This document shows, piece after piece, positions 1 through 10,659 of a DNA stretch of 64,000 nt. Position numbers and translations under genes: made by a program. The stretch covers positions 1,674,001-1,738,000 of the forward strand of contig CM053327.1 in assembly GCA_028583605.1 (NCBI GenBank), given 5' to 3'. Below the pieces are notes generated by a model. It was not told the origin of the DNA, did not search any database, and worked only from the letters and a program-made list of their open reading frames with translations. Each line of letters begins with the position of its first letter. Position 1 is the first letter of the stretch. The DNA comes from Dastarcus helophoroides (taxonomy: Eukaryota; Arthropoda; Insecta; Coleoptera; Bothrideridae).

Positions 1-202
1 ATGAGATAAAATTTGTCAAATTAAAAAAAAAAACGCCGCACAAATTCAAACGTTTGAAAAAATGTTCCACTTTTTGAACAGGACGCGAGGAATGTAGCAA
101 CTACTACAATCAGTCTTCGTTTTATTTTTACAGAATGCGGCGTCTACTTCTGAATAAAACATTAAGTAACTAGAGTAGCTAAGAGAGTCCTGTTTGTTCC
201 AG

Positions 203-352
203 GTGACAAATATGAAGCTGTTTCCATGGACAACGGTTACAAAAAGTACATGATGCTGAAAATCCGTCGTGTTAATAAATCAGATTTCGGTTCCTACAAG
301 TGTGTGGCAAAAAACTCTTTGGGGGAAACAGATGGCGTTATCAAGTTAGAAG
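203..352 (+). CDS. Exon: second half of the last Ig domain (DIP/lachesin-like)
   Basis: The acceptor is tgtttgttccag and the donor is GAAG|gtgagt. The 150 bases are 2 + 49 codons + 1, so phase 1 on both sides. The peptide begins (G)DKYEAVSMDNGYKKYMM and continues with LKIRRVNKSDFGSYKC and VAKNSLGETDGVIKLE. DFGSYKC is the classic D-x-G-x-Y-x-C motif of Ig strands E-F, carrying the second disulfide cysteine. VAKNSLGETDG is the characteristic F-G strand sequence of lachesin/DIP/IgLON third Ig domains. The partner cysteine (strand B) must lie in an upstream exon outside the window. GC content is clearly higher than in the flanking intron. I am confident of the Ig family and less so of the exact subfamily. 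Confidence 0.9.
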
Positions 353-1016
353 GTGAGTAATAAACAGCTTTATCTGACGCTACAGTGTATAATTCTCGCC
401 CTTCTTTGTTTTATTTTTAATGTTGTTGAGGAAACTTATAGCGGATTTCTTCGGATCCTCGCAACTCTACAACTTTCCCCATCAATCCGTCTTGTATTTT
501 GCTGTATTAGATAAATGTCCTGTCCTGAGTGTGTTGTTCGCCTTTCAGTGTAACGCATTAATTTACCTTGCCTTAAAAGATTTATCTTTTTCGAGTAGAA
601 AGTTTCTTACGTTGAAATAATTAAACTTTTAATTCGGTCCTGATTGCTTGCATTCATGAATAAATTTTATCGCTGTTAATGGATAGTGAAATAAACGAAG
701 CATAGTAAATCAATGTTTGGCTACAATGTAGATCGAGCCCCGGGCGCAAATTACGAGCCTTAGGTTTTTTAGTGTTTAAACTTTTAGAGCTCATTTTTCC
801 GCTTAAATCACTGCAGTGTCTGTTTTAGATGGATATTCGCAAATTCAACAAAAAATACAACAGTTTTATTTTTTGCTTCTTCATTTTTAAATAATTTGGA
901 ATTAACAGTGAAGTAGCATTACTAAAATATGCAAGGTGGCCCAACGATATAATGACTCACGTATTCTACCTACTTATTTTTATTAATTTTTTCATCATCC
1001 ATTTGTTATAACAGAT
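353..1016 (+). other. Intron sequence, no gene seen
   Basis: AT-rich intron following the Ig exon. A 66-codon open stretch at 420-620 has no recognisable motif and lies inside the intron, so I treat it as chance. Nothing else stands out here. Confidence 0.6.
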
Positions 1017-1018
1017 TA

Positions 1019-1728
1019 GAGATGGGCCAACTCGGAAATATTTCAAACCGAGTTAACCGGTTTAAAAATGTATGCAAATCGGTTTCGAACCTAGTTGGCC
1101 AAACCGAGTTGGCACAATTTCAAATCGAAGTTGACATAATTCAAACCGATTTGAACCGGCTTGAAAATTGACGCAACTTGGTTTCGAACCCGAGTTAGCC
1201 AAACCGATTTGGCATAATTTCAAATCGAGTTGACCAGACTGGTTTGTTATTAAATAAAGTTTAAGCCCCGTTCCGCCGATGTAAACCGAGTTAGCTCGAG
1301 TCAGGTAAACTGGAATTAAATCGGTTTGGTAAATCGACTTAACTAGTTGTTCCTTTAGCAAACGCAGTACGTATTCATCTTATATTAATTGCTGCTGTTT
1401 TGTCAATATTCGATGGCGATAGCAGATAGTCTCGAACACAATATACTCTTCATTACACATTTAATTAAATTAGTACCTAAAATCGATGAAACAGTAATAT
1501 GTCACCAACAAGATCGTTATTTATAACCCGGACCGAGTTGACGCAGTTTGCTGATTTCATTCATTTGATCGGCAAGATACGCCGATCAAATCAAGTTGAC
1601 TACTTTCTAACTCGGTCTAACTCGAGTTAAGCTCAACTCGATTTAAATCGGTTTAGTAAATCAAGTTGACCGTTCTAACAGGTTTAACTCGAAGTTGAAC
1701 CGGTTTCATAAGTCGAGTTGACCATCTC
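1019..1728. mobile_element. TA-flanked foldback MITE rich in AACTCG motifs
   Basis: The left end GAGATGGGCCAACTCGG mirrors the right end GAGTTGACCATCTC, and each end abuts a TA dinucleotide (1017-1018 and 1729-1730), as in Tc1/mariner-type insertions. The interior is a degenerate array of short AAACCGAGTT(G/A)xCC-like words on one strand in the left half and their complement (AACTCGG, AACTCGATTT) in the right half, so the element can fold back on itself. It has no coding potential: the one open stretch at 1062-1361 (minus) simply translates the repeats. Length is about 710 bp. Confidence 0.65.
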
Positions 1729-1842
1729 TACAACTAGATAGAGTTTGAAAGCAAGTGCTTGTAAACAGTAATAAATTGGAATTATTTGTGGAAATTATTT
1801 ATGGAAAATTCTGGTCTCTTCTTCTTGGTGTGCTATATCCGT

Positions 1843-2780
1843 TTAACGGATGTTAGCAATCATGTTGGCTATCATTATTTTATTTATAGCTTTTCCGAAA
1901 AGCTGACTTTTTGCCTGTTCGAGCCATTGTCGTAGGTTTCTAAACCAGAATGTTCTTCGTCTACCAGGTCCATGCCTTCCATCAACTTTTCCCTGCATGA
2001 TTAAATGCAACACGCCATATATCTCCGGATGGCTCATGACATGGCCAAAATAAAACAGCTTTCGAATCTTCACTGTGTTTACAATTCCTTTATTCTTCTT
2101 CATCCTGTTCAGGCCTTCTACGATAGTGGCATGGTCTCTCCAGCTTATACTGTATGATCCATATTTGAAATGCTTCAAGTCGCTTTAAGGTATCCTCTGT
2201 TAGGGTCCCTAATTCCACTCCATATAAGAGCACAGAGAAGACATTACACCTGACCATTCTCATTCTAAGATCAATGTTTAGTTCATGTACACATAAAATC
2301 TTTTTCATTCTAGCAGTCCTAGCTTGCTCAATTCTTGATTTTATTTTTAATTTATTTGGACCAATTCAGAATTCAGACTTCTGCTTGTGGGTTCGGCTGC
2401 TTACTCACGACCATGAGTTTGGTCTTTTTAGTGTTAAGTGTAAGGACCATACTGGCTACATGAACTGACTACTTGATTAAGGAGGCTTTGAAGTTCCTCA
2501 ACACTATATGCAAGAAGAACAGAGTCATCTGCATATCTTAAGTTATTCAATGTTAGGCTGTTTATTCCCACTGAATCTCTGGTATCCCCTGTGACCTTTT
2601 GAAATATTTTCTCCGAGTGGAGGTTGAGCAGAAGCGGCGACAGAATGCAACCTTACCTTACTCTTTTTTGACTGAAGTACATTCAGTTGAACTACATACA
2701 TTATATAAAATTCTGGTACATGTTCCAAATAAATCTTTAATAATATGTGTCCTTCTACTGCTTAGCCAACTAAAATAGAT
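1843..2780 (-). pseudogene. Non-LTR retrotransposon reverse transcriptase relic
   Basis: Read on the minus strand, the fragments in order are: RILYN region near 2700-2780; CILSPLLLNLHSEKIFQ near 2640-2600; LNNLRYADDSVLLAYS with the catalytic YADD at 2524-2535; LNIDLRMRMVRCNVFSVLLY and LKRLEAFQIWIIQYKLERP (2300-2160); and finally RKLFYFGHVM and RRRTFWFRNLRQWLEQ (2090-1860). These are the palm motif and the C-terminal 'GH...GRR...W' region found in insect endonuclease/reverse transcriptase elements. Frameshifts near 2660 and 2160 and the missing 5' half make it dead. It lies inside the host intron, antisense to the host gene. The clade was not assigned. Confidence 0.8.
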
Positions 2781-3279
2781 TTCGGAAATTTTTTCATTTT
2801 GATTCCAGTGTAACTCGACACTCGACTTAATAATTAGGAAGCAGGTTATATGCAAATATATTTGAGTAAAATATGCTTCTAACGTACGTATATTTTTTAC
2901 TAAATATTAGTCCGACTCGAAACTAGGATTTTTGGCCGAAACCGAAAATAAATCCGAATAATCTAACATTTAAGAAACTCAACCTTTTGACTTCAAACTC
3001 GAAATTTTATCGGTGAACTGGAAAATAAATCGCATAATAAAATCGAATAGGTATTCGATTTTATTTCGAAATTAAATTCCGAGTTACGAGATCAATGAGT
3101 TGAACATTGAAGCTTTTTCGTTGATTCTCACAATAATATTGTTTGTTGATTTTTCGACGTAATTAATTTCTCTGTTACACAACAATGTTGTTTGTTAATT
3201 TTTTGACGTAACTAGTTTCTCTGTTTCACAGGATTCTGTCATAAGGTAGAAGGAAAAAACATTAAACACCATTTTCAAA
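2781..3279 (+). repeat. Intron segment with a 51-bp tandem duplication
   Basis: At about 3129-3232 two adjacent copies share TTGTTTGTT...TTTTTxGACGTAA...TTTCTCTGTT, period about 51 bp with a few mismatches. The preceding 2890-3090 is made of short TCGAATA/CCGAAA words that recall the foldback at 1019-1728. No coding signal. Confidence 0.55.
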
Positions 3280-4883
3280 ATTTTAGTCAACCTGACTTTG
3301 TAATTTAAAATAGATTTTTCTTTCAATTTTATTAATCCTTGAAAATTTAAGTAGGAAATTCTTAAAAGAATCATCAGAAAAATAAAAAAGTGTAAATATA
3401 TGAATTTTAAAAAGTCGGAAACTTGAAAAAGGCGACATTTAAGAAAAACTTAAAATGTAAACAAAAAGGGAAAATTGTCGAGATTTTGAAAGGTCGTTTA
3501 AATAAGCAGACATTTTGGAAAATGTCTACCATGAAGAATTTTGGAAAATGTCTAAATTATTGCAATTGTCCAAAAAAAGCTGGTATTTTCAAAAAAAGTT
3601 TTAAATTAAAAAACTGTCAGATTTTTGAAAAGTTGAAATTTAAAAGATATCGAGAATTTGGAAAAGAGGTAAAATTTGCAAAAAAAATTAGAATTTTTTA
3701 CAAGTTGGAAACTTTAAAAAATGATCTGATATTTTAGAAATATGTGTAGGCAATACTTTTGAAAAAATACTAATAAAAAAACTAAAGGTTAAAAATGTTG
3801 TGTTGGTAAAATTTTGAAAAATGGTCAAATATGTTTTAAAGGACTCCATATTTATATAGTCAGACTTTTAAATAAATTCGAGAATTTGAAAGAATGGCGT
3901 AATTTTTAAAACAATGATTTTAAAAAACTGACAATTTTGAAAAAATGCCTAATGTCAAAATAATAAAAAGTTAAAATTTTCAACAGAAAATTTTGAAAAA
4001 AAAACTGAAAATTGTCACAACAAATTTGAAAAAACGTTGAAGTTAAAATTTTGATAAAAATGTAGAAATTTAAAAAAAGTAGAAATTTTAAAATATAGTC
4101 GAAAACGGCGGAAAATTTCAAAAAAGGCGACATTTAAAAAATATCGAGAGTTAAGAAAATTAAAGACTTTTCAGAGAAAAGCATACATGTTGAAGAGTGT
4201 CAAAACTTAAAAAAAATGAAAACAAAAGATAAAATTTTCAAAAAAAATCCGATATTTCAAAAACTCAAAAAGTTGAACAGATTAAAAAAAAGTAGCAATT
4301 TATAAAAATAGAAATTTTGAACAAATATCCAAATTTTTAAAAGTGTTTGCTAGAAATAACTTTAAAAAAGGTCAAAATTTTCAATAAAAGTTTGAAAGAA
4401 GGTGAAATTTTGAGATTTCTTTGAAAGTTCTAGAATAATTTTGAATTTGGACAAAATTAAAATTCTGAGATTCTGACCTTTCGAAAAAAGTTCAAATTTT
4501 CAAAAATTGCCAAAAAAATAAAAAAATCGAAATTGGCAAAGTTAAATTTTCAGAAAGTTCCAAAATTTGTAGAAGGTTTTAATCTTCAGTAAATTATGAA
4601 AAAAGTCGAAATTTTAGAAATAAGAAATTGTAGGTAAAGTTGAAATTTTAGAGAAAAAAAAAACAGATTTTGTTAGAAAAAATTCGAAATTTTGTAGTAA
4701 GAATCGCAATTTTGAAAAAAATCTTATCACTTAAAGAACACATTTTAAAAAAAGTTAAAATTTTGAAAAGAATCGAAAATTTTAAAAAGTTTTAAATAAA
4801 TGTTAAAATTTTCAGAAAAGTGGAAATTTTTATAATAAAGTAAAAAATTTTAAAAAAGCTGAAATTTGGAGCAGAGGACCCTG

Positions 4884-5160
4884 TAATTTTGGTGGAACGG
4901 TACTGGTCCTTGGTTATCTTCAAAAATTGAAATACAAGTCTTGTCCCCTGAAACCAAGAAAGATTAAAAAACACAACAGAGGTTGCTCTAACGCGTTTCG
5001 ATAGCCAAGCTATTATCTTCAGAGAGGATACTCAGTATACTCGAGTATCGCTCTGAAGATGATAGCTTGGCGATCGAAACACGTTAAAGCAACCTCTGTT
5101 GTGTTTTTAAATCTTCCTTGGTTTCAGGGGACAAGATTTGTATTTCAATTTTTTAGAGAC
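4884..5160. mobile_element. Palindromic pair of Penelope-like element tails
   Basis: Two inverted arms of roughly 120-130 bp meet near 5035. The left arm reads ...TTGTCCCCTGAAACCAAG...AACACAACAGAGG... and the right arm is its complement. The same sequence follows the GIY-YIG Penelope-like frame at 41706-41770 and 37950-38003, and also forms the pair at 15516-15770. Each arm carries the motif CTGAAGA-hairpin-GAAAC (minus strand 4995-5022, plus strand 5053-5080). It looks like two element ends joined head to head, with no coding sequence left. Confidence 0.7.
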
Positions 5161-5568
5161 TCGTAATATAAAATGATAAATATTTCAAAATAAAAATTGA
5201 AACCGTAGAAAAATGTTGAGATTTTAGAAGTACACCTTAGGTCAAAATAAAAAAAAAATGATTCATTTATAATGTTAAAAAAATAGTTACAATAGTAAAT
5301 GTTTCATCCGCATCGTCCAGAAAATATCAGCCGATTGATTAACAAACATGATTCCAGTTGAACACTAAAAAAGAAAAAATATAGCGCTCACGACTTTAAA
5401 TGTAGGATTTTCCGCTTTTTTCTTGAAAGTTCGTTCGAAAAACCACAATTTCTAAAAAGTCCAGATTTCGTGATTAAACTAGGAATGTAAAGTGAACAAC
5501 AAATTTAAAAATTTAAAATTTAGAATGTTGAAAAAAGGTTTAGATTTTGAAATAAAAATAGAAATTTT

Positions 5569-5820
5569 CAAACGTCTAAAAAAAGTCGATGATAATTTTA
5601 TTAAAAAATGTTCTTCAACTTTTTCTATTTAAACGTGAGTTTCAAAATCTAAACCAAAAATAAAATTTTTAATTGAAGGAAAAAGCCAAAAACTCAAACG
5701 TCTAGAAAAAGTCGATGATAATTTTATTAAAAAAAGTTCTTCAACTTTTTCTATTTAAACGTGAGTTTCAAAGTTTAAAACAAAAATAAAATTTTCAATC
5801 GAAGGAAAAAACCAAAAACT
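5569..5820 (+). repeat. 126-bp tandem duplication
   Basis: Two adjacent units (5569-5694 and 5695-5820) begin CAAACGTCTA and share GTCGATGATAATTTTATT and CTATTTAAACGTGAGTTTC, with only scattered differences. The high identity stands out in the otherwise degenerate tract, so this duplication is younger than its surroundings. Confidence 0.8.
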
Positions 5821-5989
5821 CACAATTTACAAAATATTGAAATTTAAAAACAATCAAAATTTCAAATGGAAAAATTTAAAATTTCCTAATTAATTTTATT
5901 AAAGTGGTCAAGATTTGGAGACAAAGAGTTTTAAGTTCCAACTCAGAATTCTCAGCAAAACATCAAGTTTTCGGAAAAAAGAAAGATCA

Positions 5990-6853
5990 TAACAAAAATC
6001 CTCAAAATTTCGAAATACCTCTCAAAATTTCAACTTTAATTTGGAGGTTAACTATATTATTCGACTTTTTCTGGATATTTTGATTTTTAAACTCGAATTT
6101 CAAAATTAACAAAAAAATATAGATTTAGAAAATTGAAATTATTTTATGGAAAAGGGAAAAATTACAACTTTAGACTTAAAAGTTGGAAAAATCAAAATTT
6201 TGAAAAGGAAAACTTGAGCTTGATCTACTAAGGTCAAAATTCGAAATTTAATTTTCTCAAAATTTTCGACCTTTAAACGCGCTTGCTGGCACTCTTTAGA
6301 GTACTTTGTAATCTCAAAATTTCAAAAATTGTTAGAAAAATGCGGTTAAACTCTGAATGTTAAAAACATTTTTTAAATTGTTTAGTTCTTTTTTAAATTT
6401 GAATTCTCAAAATTCCAATTTTTGTTAACTTTTTTCCTTAACATTTTGACTTCAAATTAAAAATATCTATTTAATGATGATTTATAAATTAAAATATTTG
6501 GCTTCACATTTCGCGATGGTTTTTTTTATAAATGTAGAGTTATTCTTTAAATTTTCTATATTAATTTAGAAATTTTAAATTCTTCCAAAAAATTTGAACT
6601 TTCGAATATTAGAATCGAGTTTAAAATTAGAAATTTGGCTTAAAAATTTGAAATTGGAAAAATATGCTAAACTGACTCGTTCGTCCTAAAAGAAACGGTT
6701 GTCTAAATTTTATAATTAAAGAAATATTTTTACTGAAACTGAATATTTACTGAATATTTTTACTAAGAAACCCGGTCAAAAAAAATCAGTCACCCCTCTT
6801 GAGTAGCCGCCCTCGTGCGGCGCACAACCTAAAACCTACACGGGGCGGCCCTG
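5990..6853. repeat. Dispersed AT-rich repeat ending in a hAT-like terminus
   Basis: This stretch is recognisably the reverse complement of 48902-49690. Shared words include TTTCAACTTTAATTT, GTTAACxATxTTxTTCGAC and CTGACxCGTTCG. The homology stops exactly after GGGGCGGCCCTG at 6853, which matches CAGGGCCGCC at 48902-48911. A terminus reading CAGGGCCGCC inward is of the kind used by hAT elements. So this portion of the AT-rich tract is the body of a transposable element, not random low complexity. Its other end was not found. Nothing coding is present. Confidence 0.6.
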
Positions 6854-7480
6854 ATAAGGATGGTAAACAAAAGTTGAAACTGCCTCTTTTCTCTCGTGTT
6901 TAGACTGTTTATATCTAATCTATATTTCGTGAATTGCAAATTAATTAAACTCGTTTCAGTTTCTTCAAAAACTCCTAATATACAAATGTTTAACTTATTC
7001 ATTACAGAACATTTAATTGGTTATTGTGGAAATGTTTCTTTCAGTGTATTTATAATTTTAAATCAACCACTTTAGCTTATTTTTGGGACTATTAAAAGAA
7101 GTTGTTACTTATTACTTTTAATCCAGCTGGTTAGTGATATTTTATTTAAAGTAGTGTATACTATCGGATATAGTTAAAATGAATTTATAGCAGCTTCGCA
7201 ATATTTAATAAACTTTATACATAATTCAGCGGAGCTAAAACGTTGTGATAACGACCTCTCAATTCCAATAATGTTGAAATAGTGATGCTTGGGAGCGCCA
7301 CGCAAACTGAGTTAGCGGTTTTCCACCCTGCAATATCGGCTGAAGCTGAATACTCAATTAGCATTAGAGTTGACGATATCACCTGACTTCTGATTAAATC
7401 CAATCCCCCTGCCTAATCTCATACTTATATTTAAATGTGATTAGTCGAATCCGAATTAAATTACATTGTTTTAATTACAG
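6854..7480 (+). other. Intron, no gene; one short motif shared with 24461 and 24898
   Basis: Ordinary intron of more balanced composition, ending in the acceptor ttaattacag. At about 7006-7030 the words GAACATTTAATTGGTTAT and GTGGAAATGT recur in the two-copy repeat at 24461-25065. A more GC-balanced patch at 7200-7410 shows no coding signal in either direction. Confidence 0.5.
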
Positions 7481-7546
7481 AAATTCCCGCTCCAACAACC
7501 ATTCGAACTACAACGAGACTTCCGACGGCGCCGGCAAAAAAGAGAG
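7481..7546 (+). CDS. Exon: Thr/Pro-rich stalk of the DIP-like protein
   Basis: The acceptor ttaattacag precedes 66 bases (2 + 21 codons + 1), followed by the donor g|gtgggt. The peptide is (E)IPAPTTIRTTTRLPTAPAKKR. The junction codon with the Ig exon is G|AA (Glu), giving ...KLE-E-IPAP, the usual transition from the last Ig strand to the juxtamembrane stalk in lachesin/DIP proteins. The Thr/Pro content suggests an extended, O-glycosylated linker, and the basic AKKR end leads into the acidic next exon. The final base g can pair with 12683 (Gly) or directly with 31714 (Asp); both keep the frame open. Confidence 0.8.
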
Positions 7547-7737
7547 GTGGGTAGGCCTATTTAGTAAATTGACATGCATTTAGATTTTGTTTAAGTTGTT
7601 GAAAAGGGTCATTTAACAAGAAGCAGAATGAAAATTAGAGGAGAAAGCCTAAATGTCAAGATAAAAGGGCAAACATCCTAGTCGAGAAAAAAATACATGC
7701 TAAAAATTCAGCAAAGAGAGAGTCGATCTCACGCAAT

Positions 7738-8650
7738 TATGGTTCCATATTAATTAATAGTAAACAGTCAATTGACCAAATTAAATCTATTTTACTTATG
7801 TGTGAATTTGAAATTTTATCCAAATTTTCTTCTGTTATAATTGAAAAATAAAAAAAAATTGTCTACTTTCAGATATACCACTTTTTTTCTACAATCAATA
7901 CAAATGTTTATGAAACTGATAAATGTGTTGATAATATAATGTTTCAGATTAAAAATACATTCATTTTCAATTTGTAAAAAGTCAATGTCTGATTCCAACA
8001 GCAATTATTGCGTTGCGTGAACTAGTGATAACTCCTAAAATATTCATCTAAATGAAATAATGTAAAAAGCTTTGATCTGCATCCTATACTTTCGCTAAAT
8101 GAAATTTTTTATTTAAAAAAAATTATTACAATTAGGGGCAAAAAGACTTGGAATTCAAGCACCTAATTTTTCCATAAAATATTTATTTTCTCAACTATTA
8201 CGATACTGAAAAAACCTGCAGTTTTCCAGTAATCTATAGTCCAATACCTACTAACCCTAATTAAAATCAAAATTTTATCTTTAGAAACCTAAGAGAACAC
8301 GGGGGGGGGCGATTGTTGTTCGCTAACACATTTGGAACTGAATCTTAAAGACGAGTCGACGGAAAATTATAAAAAAAATATTTTAGAATCCTTAGAGGTA
8401 GCACTTTTAAATAATACCTCACATGATATACCTAACTAAAACTTGATTTTTCGGAGACCAAATTAACCCCCTATTTTATTATAAAATATTTTCTTTTTCT
8501 AATCGTTGGCTGGCAGTATTTGACAGGGTAATCGGGAACCAACGCTGTGCGAAGTTTTAAATTTCTCCGTCAAATACTTTTCGAGAAAAATTACTTTGTG
8601 ACAGACGAACGGACTTGAGGGTGAGATTATAAGGGTTCCGGAACCCTAAA
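7738..8650 (+). repeat. Dispersed repeat family B, copy 1
   Basis: This copy matches the reverse complement of 47245-48185 over its length. Shared landmarks are CAATTATTGCGTTGCGTGAACT, split here as GCAATTATTGCGTTG and CGTGAACT (8000-8020), CGGAGACCAAATTAACCCC (about 8453), TAATCGTTGGCTG (about 8498) and TTTGTGACAGACG...AGGGTTCCG (8594-8640). Order and spacing agree in both copies, so this is one ~0.9-kb repeat unit. I see no open frame and no clear terminal repeats, so its class is open. A run of nine G residues sits near 8301. Confidence 0.7.
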
Positions 8651-8689
8651 AATTCGTAATTATTTTATAATCTCAAGTTTGTGTCTAAC

Positions 8690-9171
8690 TTCCGAACTTC
8701 TTCTTAACATTTCGTATTAAAACTTAAATTTGTTTTCATAAATTTTCGAGCCTAAAGTTGAAAAATTAAGAAAGTCAGAAATTGGAAAAAGCCGATATGG
8801 GAAAAAATCTGATAATTTGGATTCTAATCACAAACCATTCTCAAAAACGTAGCAAGTCGAAAGAAGTCGAAATTACGAGAAAAAGTATAGAAAATTTAAT
8901 TTTTATTTAAAAACGGAATTAAAATGGAAAATTTTGCTTTCTATCAAAAAATCATGTCTTAAGTTACAATGTTTAATGATGTTTCCTAAAGTGCTTATGG
9001 AAGGTTCAAACTTTGGACTTTTCCTAACAGTGTTGAGTTTTTTTTCTCGAAATATTTAACTTTGTCAAAATGTTGGCCCTATTCCCAAATATTGAAATTT
9101 TTCTGAAAATGTTGATTTAAATTTGAAATTTTCTCGAAGTTTCTTGTTAAAATATACAAAATATAAATGTA
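8690..9171. repeat. AAATTT-type degenerate tract
   Basis: Same style as 3280-5989: A- and T-runs with AAATTT, GTCGAAA and TTTTCTCGAA words. The strand bias switches from purine-rich to pyrimidine-rich near 9000. It ends at the TA that precedes the foldback element. Confidence 0.6.
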
Positions 9172-9173
9172 TA

Positions 9174-10645
9174 CAGGTTGAACCAAATTTGATTTGCAGT
9201 AAAGGGATCTCGTAAACTATTAGAGATACAAGGAAGCTTAAATAGGCAAAGTAGTACAGAATTTAGTGCCTAATATTATTCCTCTGAGAAAACATTGAAT
9301 TTCAATTCATCTTGGTTTTATTTAGAACATTGAACATTGAACATAGAACATTGAAAATTGCCATTCTGAAAAATCAGCTGTATCTTGTTTATTTGGAGTT
9401 CGCTTGATAAAATTGAAAAACTGTAATTAGTTGTTTTTTGGGGCCTTTTCATTGGTGTGCCTTAACTTTTACTAAATTCAAATGTTTCTGAGAAAATTGT
9501 GTCAACCTTCTTATTTCCTATAGACGACATATTGGATTTTATCATTTACGAATTTGGCATATTTTTCTGATTAATATCATATATGACATGCCAAACTTGA
9601 TATGCGGCAAAGTAGGTTAAATGAACAAATTTTTTATTTTTAAACAAAAAAATTATAGTAGGCGACGTAAGTGCCATAAGTGTTAATAGTAAAAATACAG
9701 TACCTAATGACGTAGAAATAATTATTAAAAAACTAAAAATATTGTAACAAACTGTTCAATATTTAAACAGTTATTAATATAAACCTAACGTGCATGCACA
9801 CCTTTAAATGGCGTAATTTTATGAAAAATTGTAGATGTTTTCAAAATTTGGTCGGCAATTTTTACAAAAATTCTTTAACGTAGAATACTTATTTGTGCAA
9901 CGTGAAATATCTAACAATCTAACATTAGAAATGAATCTCATATTTATGCACATTTTCCGACTTAAAATATTTAACTTTTAGAGAAGTCAAGAACATACAC
10001 TTTAAGTAGGAGTCATGGGAAATTCGTCCTTAATAAAACCCTTAGAATTTTTAAGAATCACGTAATTTAACACGTTACGATTATTAATAAATATTTCAAC
10101 ACCAGTTTGTCATAATATTTTTGGTTTTTCATAATAATTATTGCTTTTTTAGGAACCGTATTTTTTATTATTAAAAGTTATGGCACTTGTATCGCCTACT
10201 ATAATTTTTGTTTAAAAATAAAAAATTAGTTCATTTAACCCACTTACCACATTTAAAGTATAGCATGTCATATATCAAATTAATCAGAAAAATATGCCAA
10301 ATTCAAAAATGATAAAATCCAATATGGCGTCTATAAGAAATAACGAAGTTGGCATAATTTTCTCGAAAACAGTTAAATTTAGAAAAAGTATTGCCTTAAA
10401 AAACAACTAATTATATTTTTTGAATTTTTTTAATCGGACTTCATATAAACAAGTTACAGCTGATTTTTAAAAATAGCGATTTTCAGTTTTTTCTAAATAA
10501 AATCAAGACGAATTGGAATTCCATTGTTTTCTTAGCGGAATAATGTTAGGCATTAAATTCTGCACTACTTTTCCTATTTAAGCTTGCTTGTATCTCCAGT
10601 GGTTTACGAGATCCCTTTAGTGGAAATCATATTTGGTTCAACCTA
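9174..10645. mobile_element. 1.47-kb foldback element with ~500-bp inverted arms
   Basis: The left arm starts CAGGTTGAACCAAATTTGAT and the right arm ends in its complement (ATTTGGTTCAACCT), with TA at 9172-9173 and 10646-10647. The arms remain alignable to about 9735 and from about 10128 (shared AATTATAGTAGGCGA and AGTGCCATAA), roughly 520-560 bp each with moderate divergence. There is no transposase frame. A short imperfect array of GAACATTGAA words lies at 9331-9362. A right-arm copy of the same family lies at 34575-34944. The TA duplications suggest mobilisation by a Tc1/mariner-type transposase. Confidence 0.8.
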
Positions 10646-10659
10646 TATAATTATATTTT

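Larger units (their letters stand above)
3280..5989. repeat. AAATTT/GTCGAAA-type degenerate tract (A-rich on +)
   Basis: Nearly 2.7 kb consist of variants of AAATTTTGAAAAAAGTCGAAATTT, with runs of A and short AATTTT, GTCGAA and TTGAAAA words every 15-25 bases. The + strand is strongly purine-rich. It is interrupted by the palindromic Penelope tail pair at 4884-5160 and by the tandem duplication at 5569-5820. Short open frames inside it (for example 3423-3737 and 3906-4133) are Lys/Phe-rich translations of the repeat, not genes. Similar tracts recur at least ten times in the window. Confidence 0.75.

Noticed and set aside
420..620. 66-codon open frame on + just after the Ig exon
   Set aside because: It lies in the intron after a strong donor, starts with no context and shows no family motif.
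3423..4133. Lys/Phe-rich open frames on both strands
   Set aside because: They are translations of the AAATTT tract; both strands and several frames look alike.
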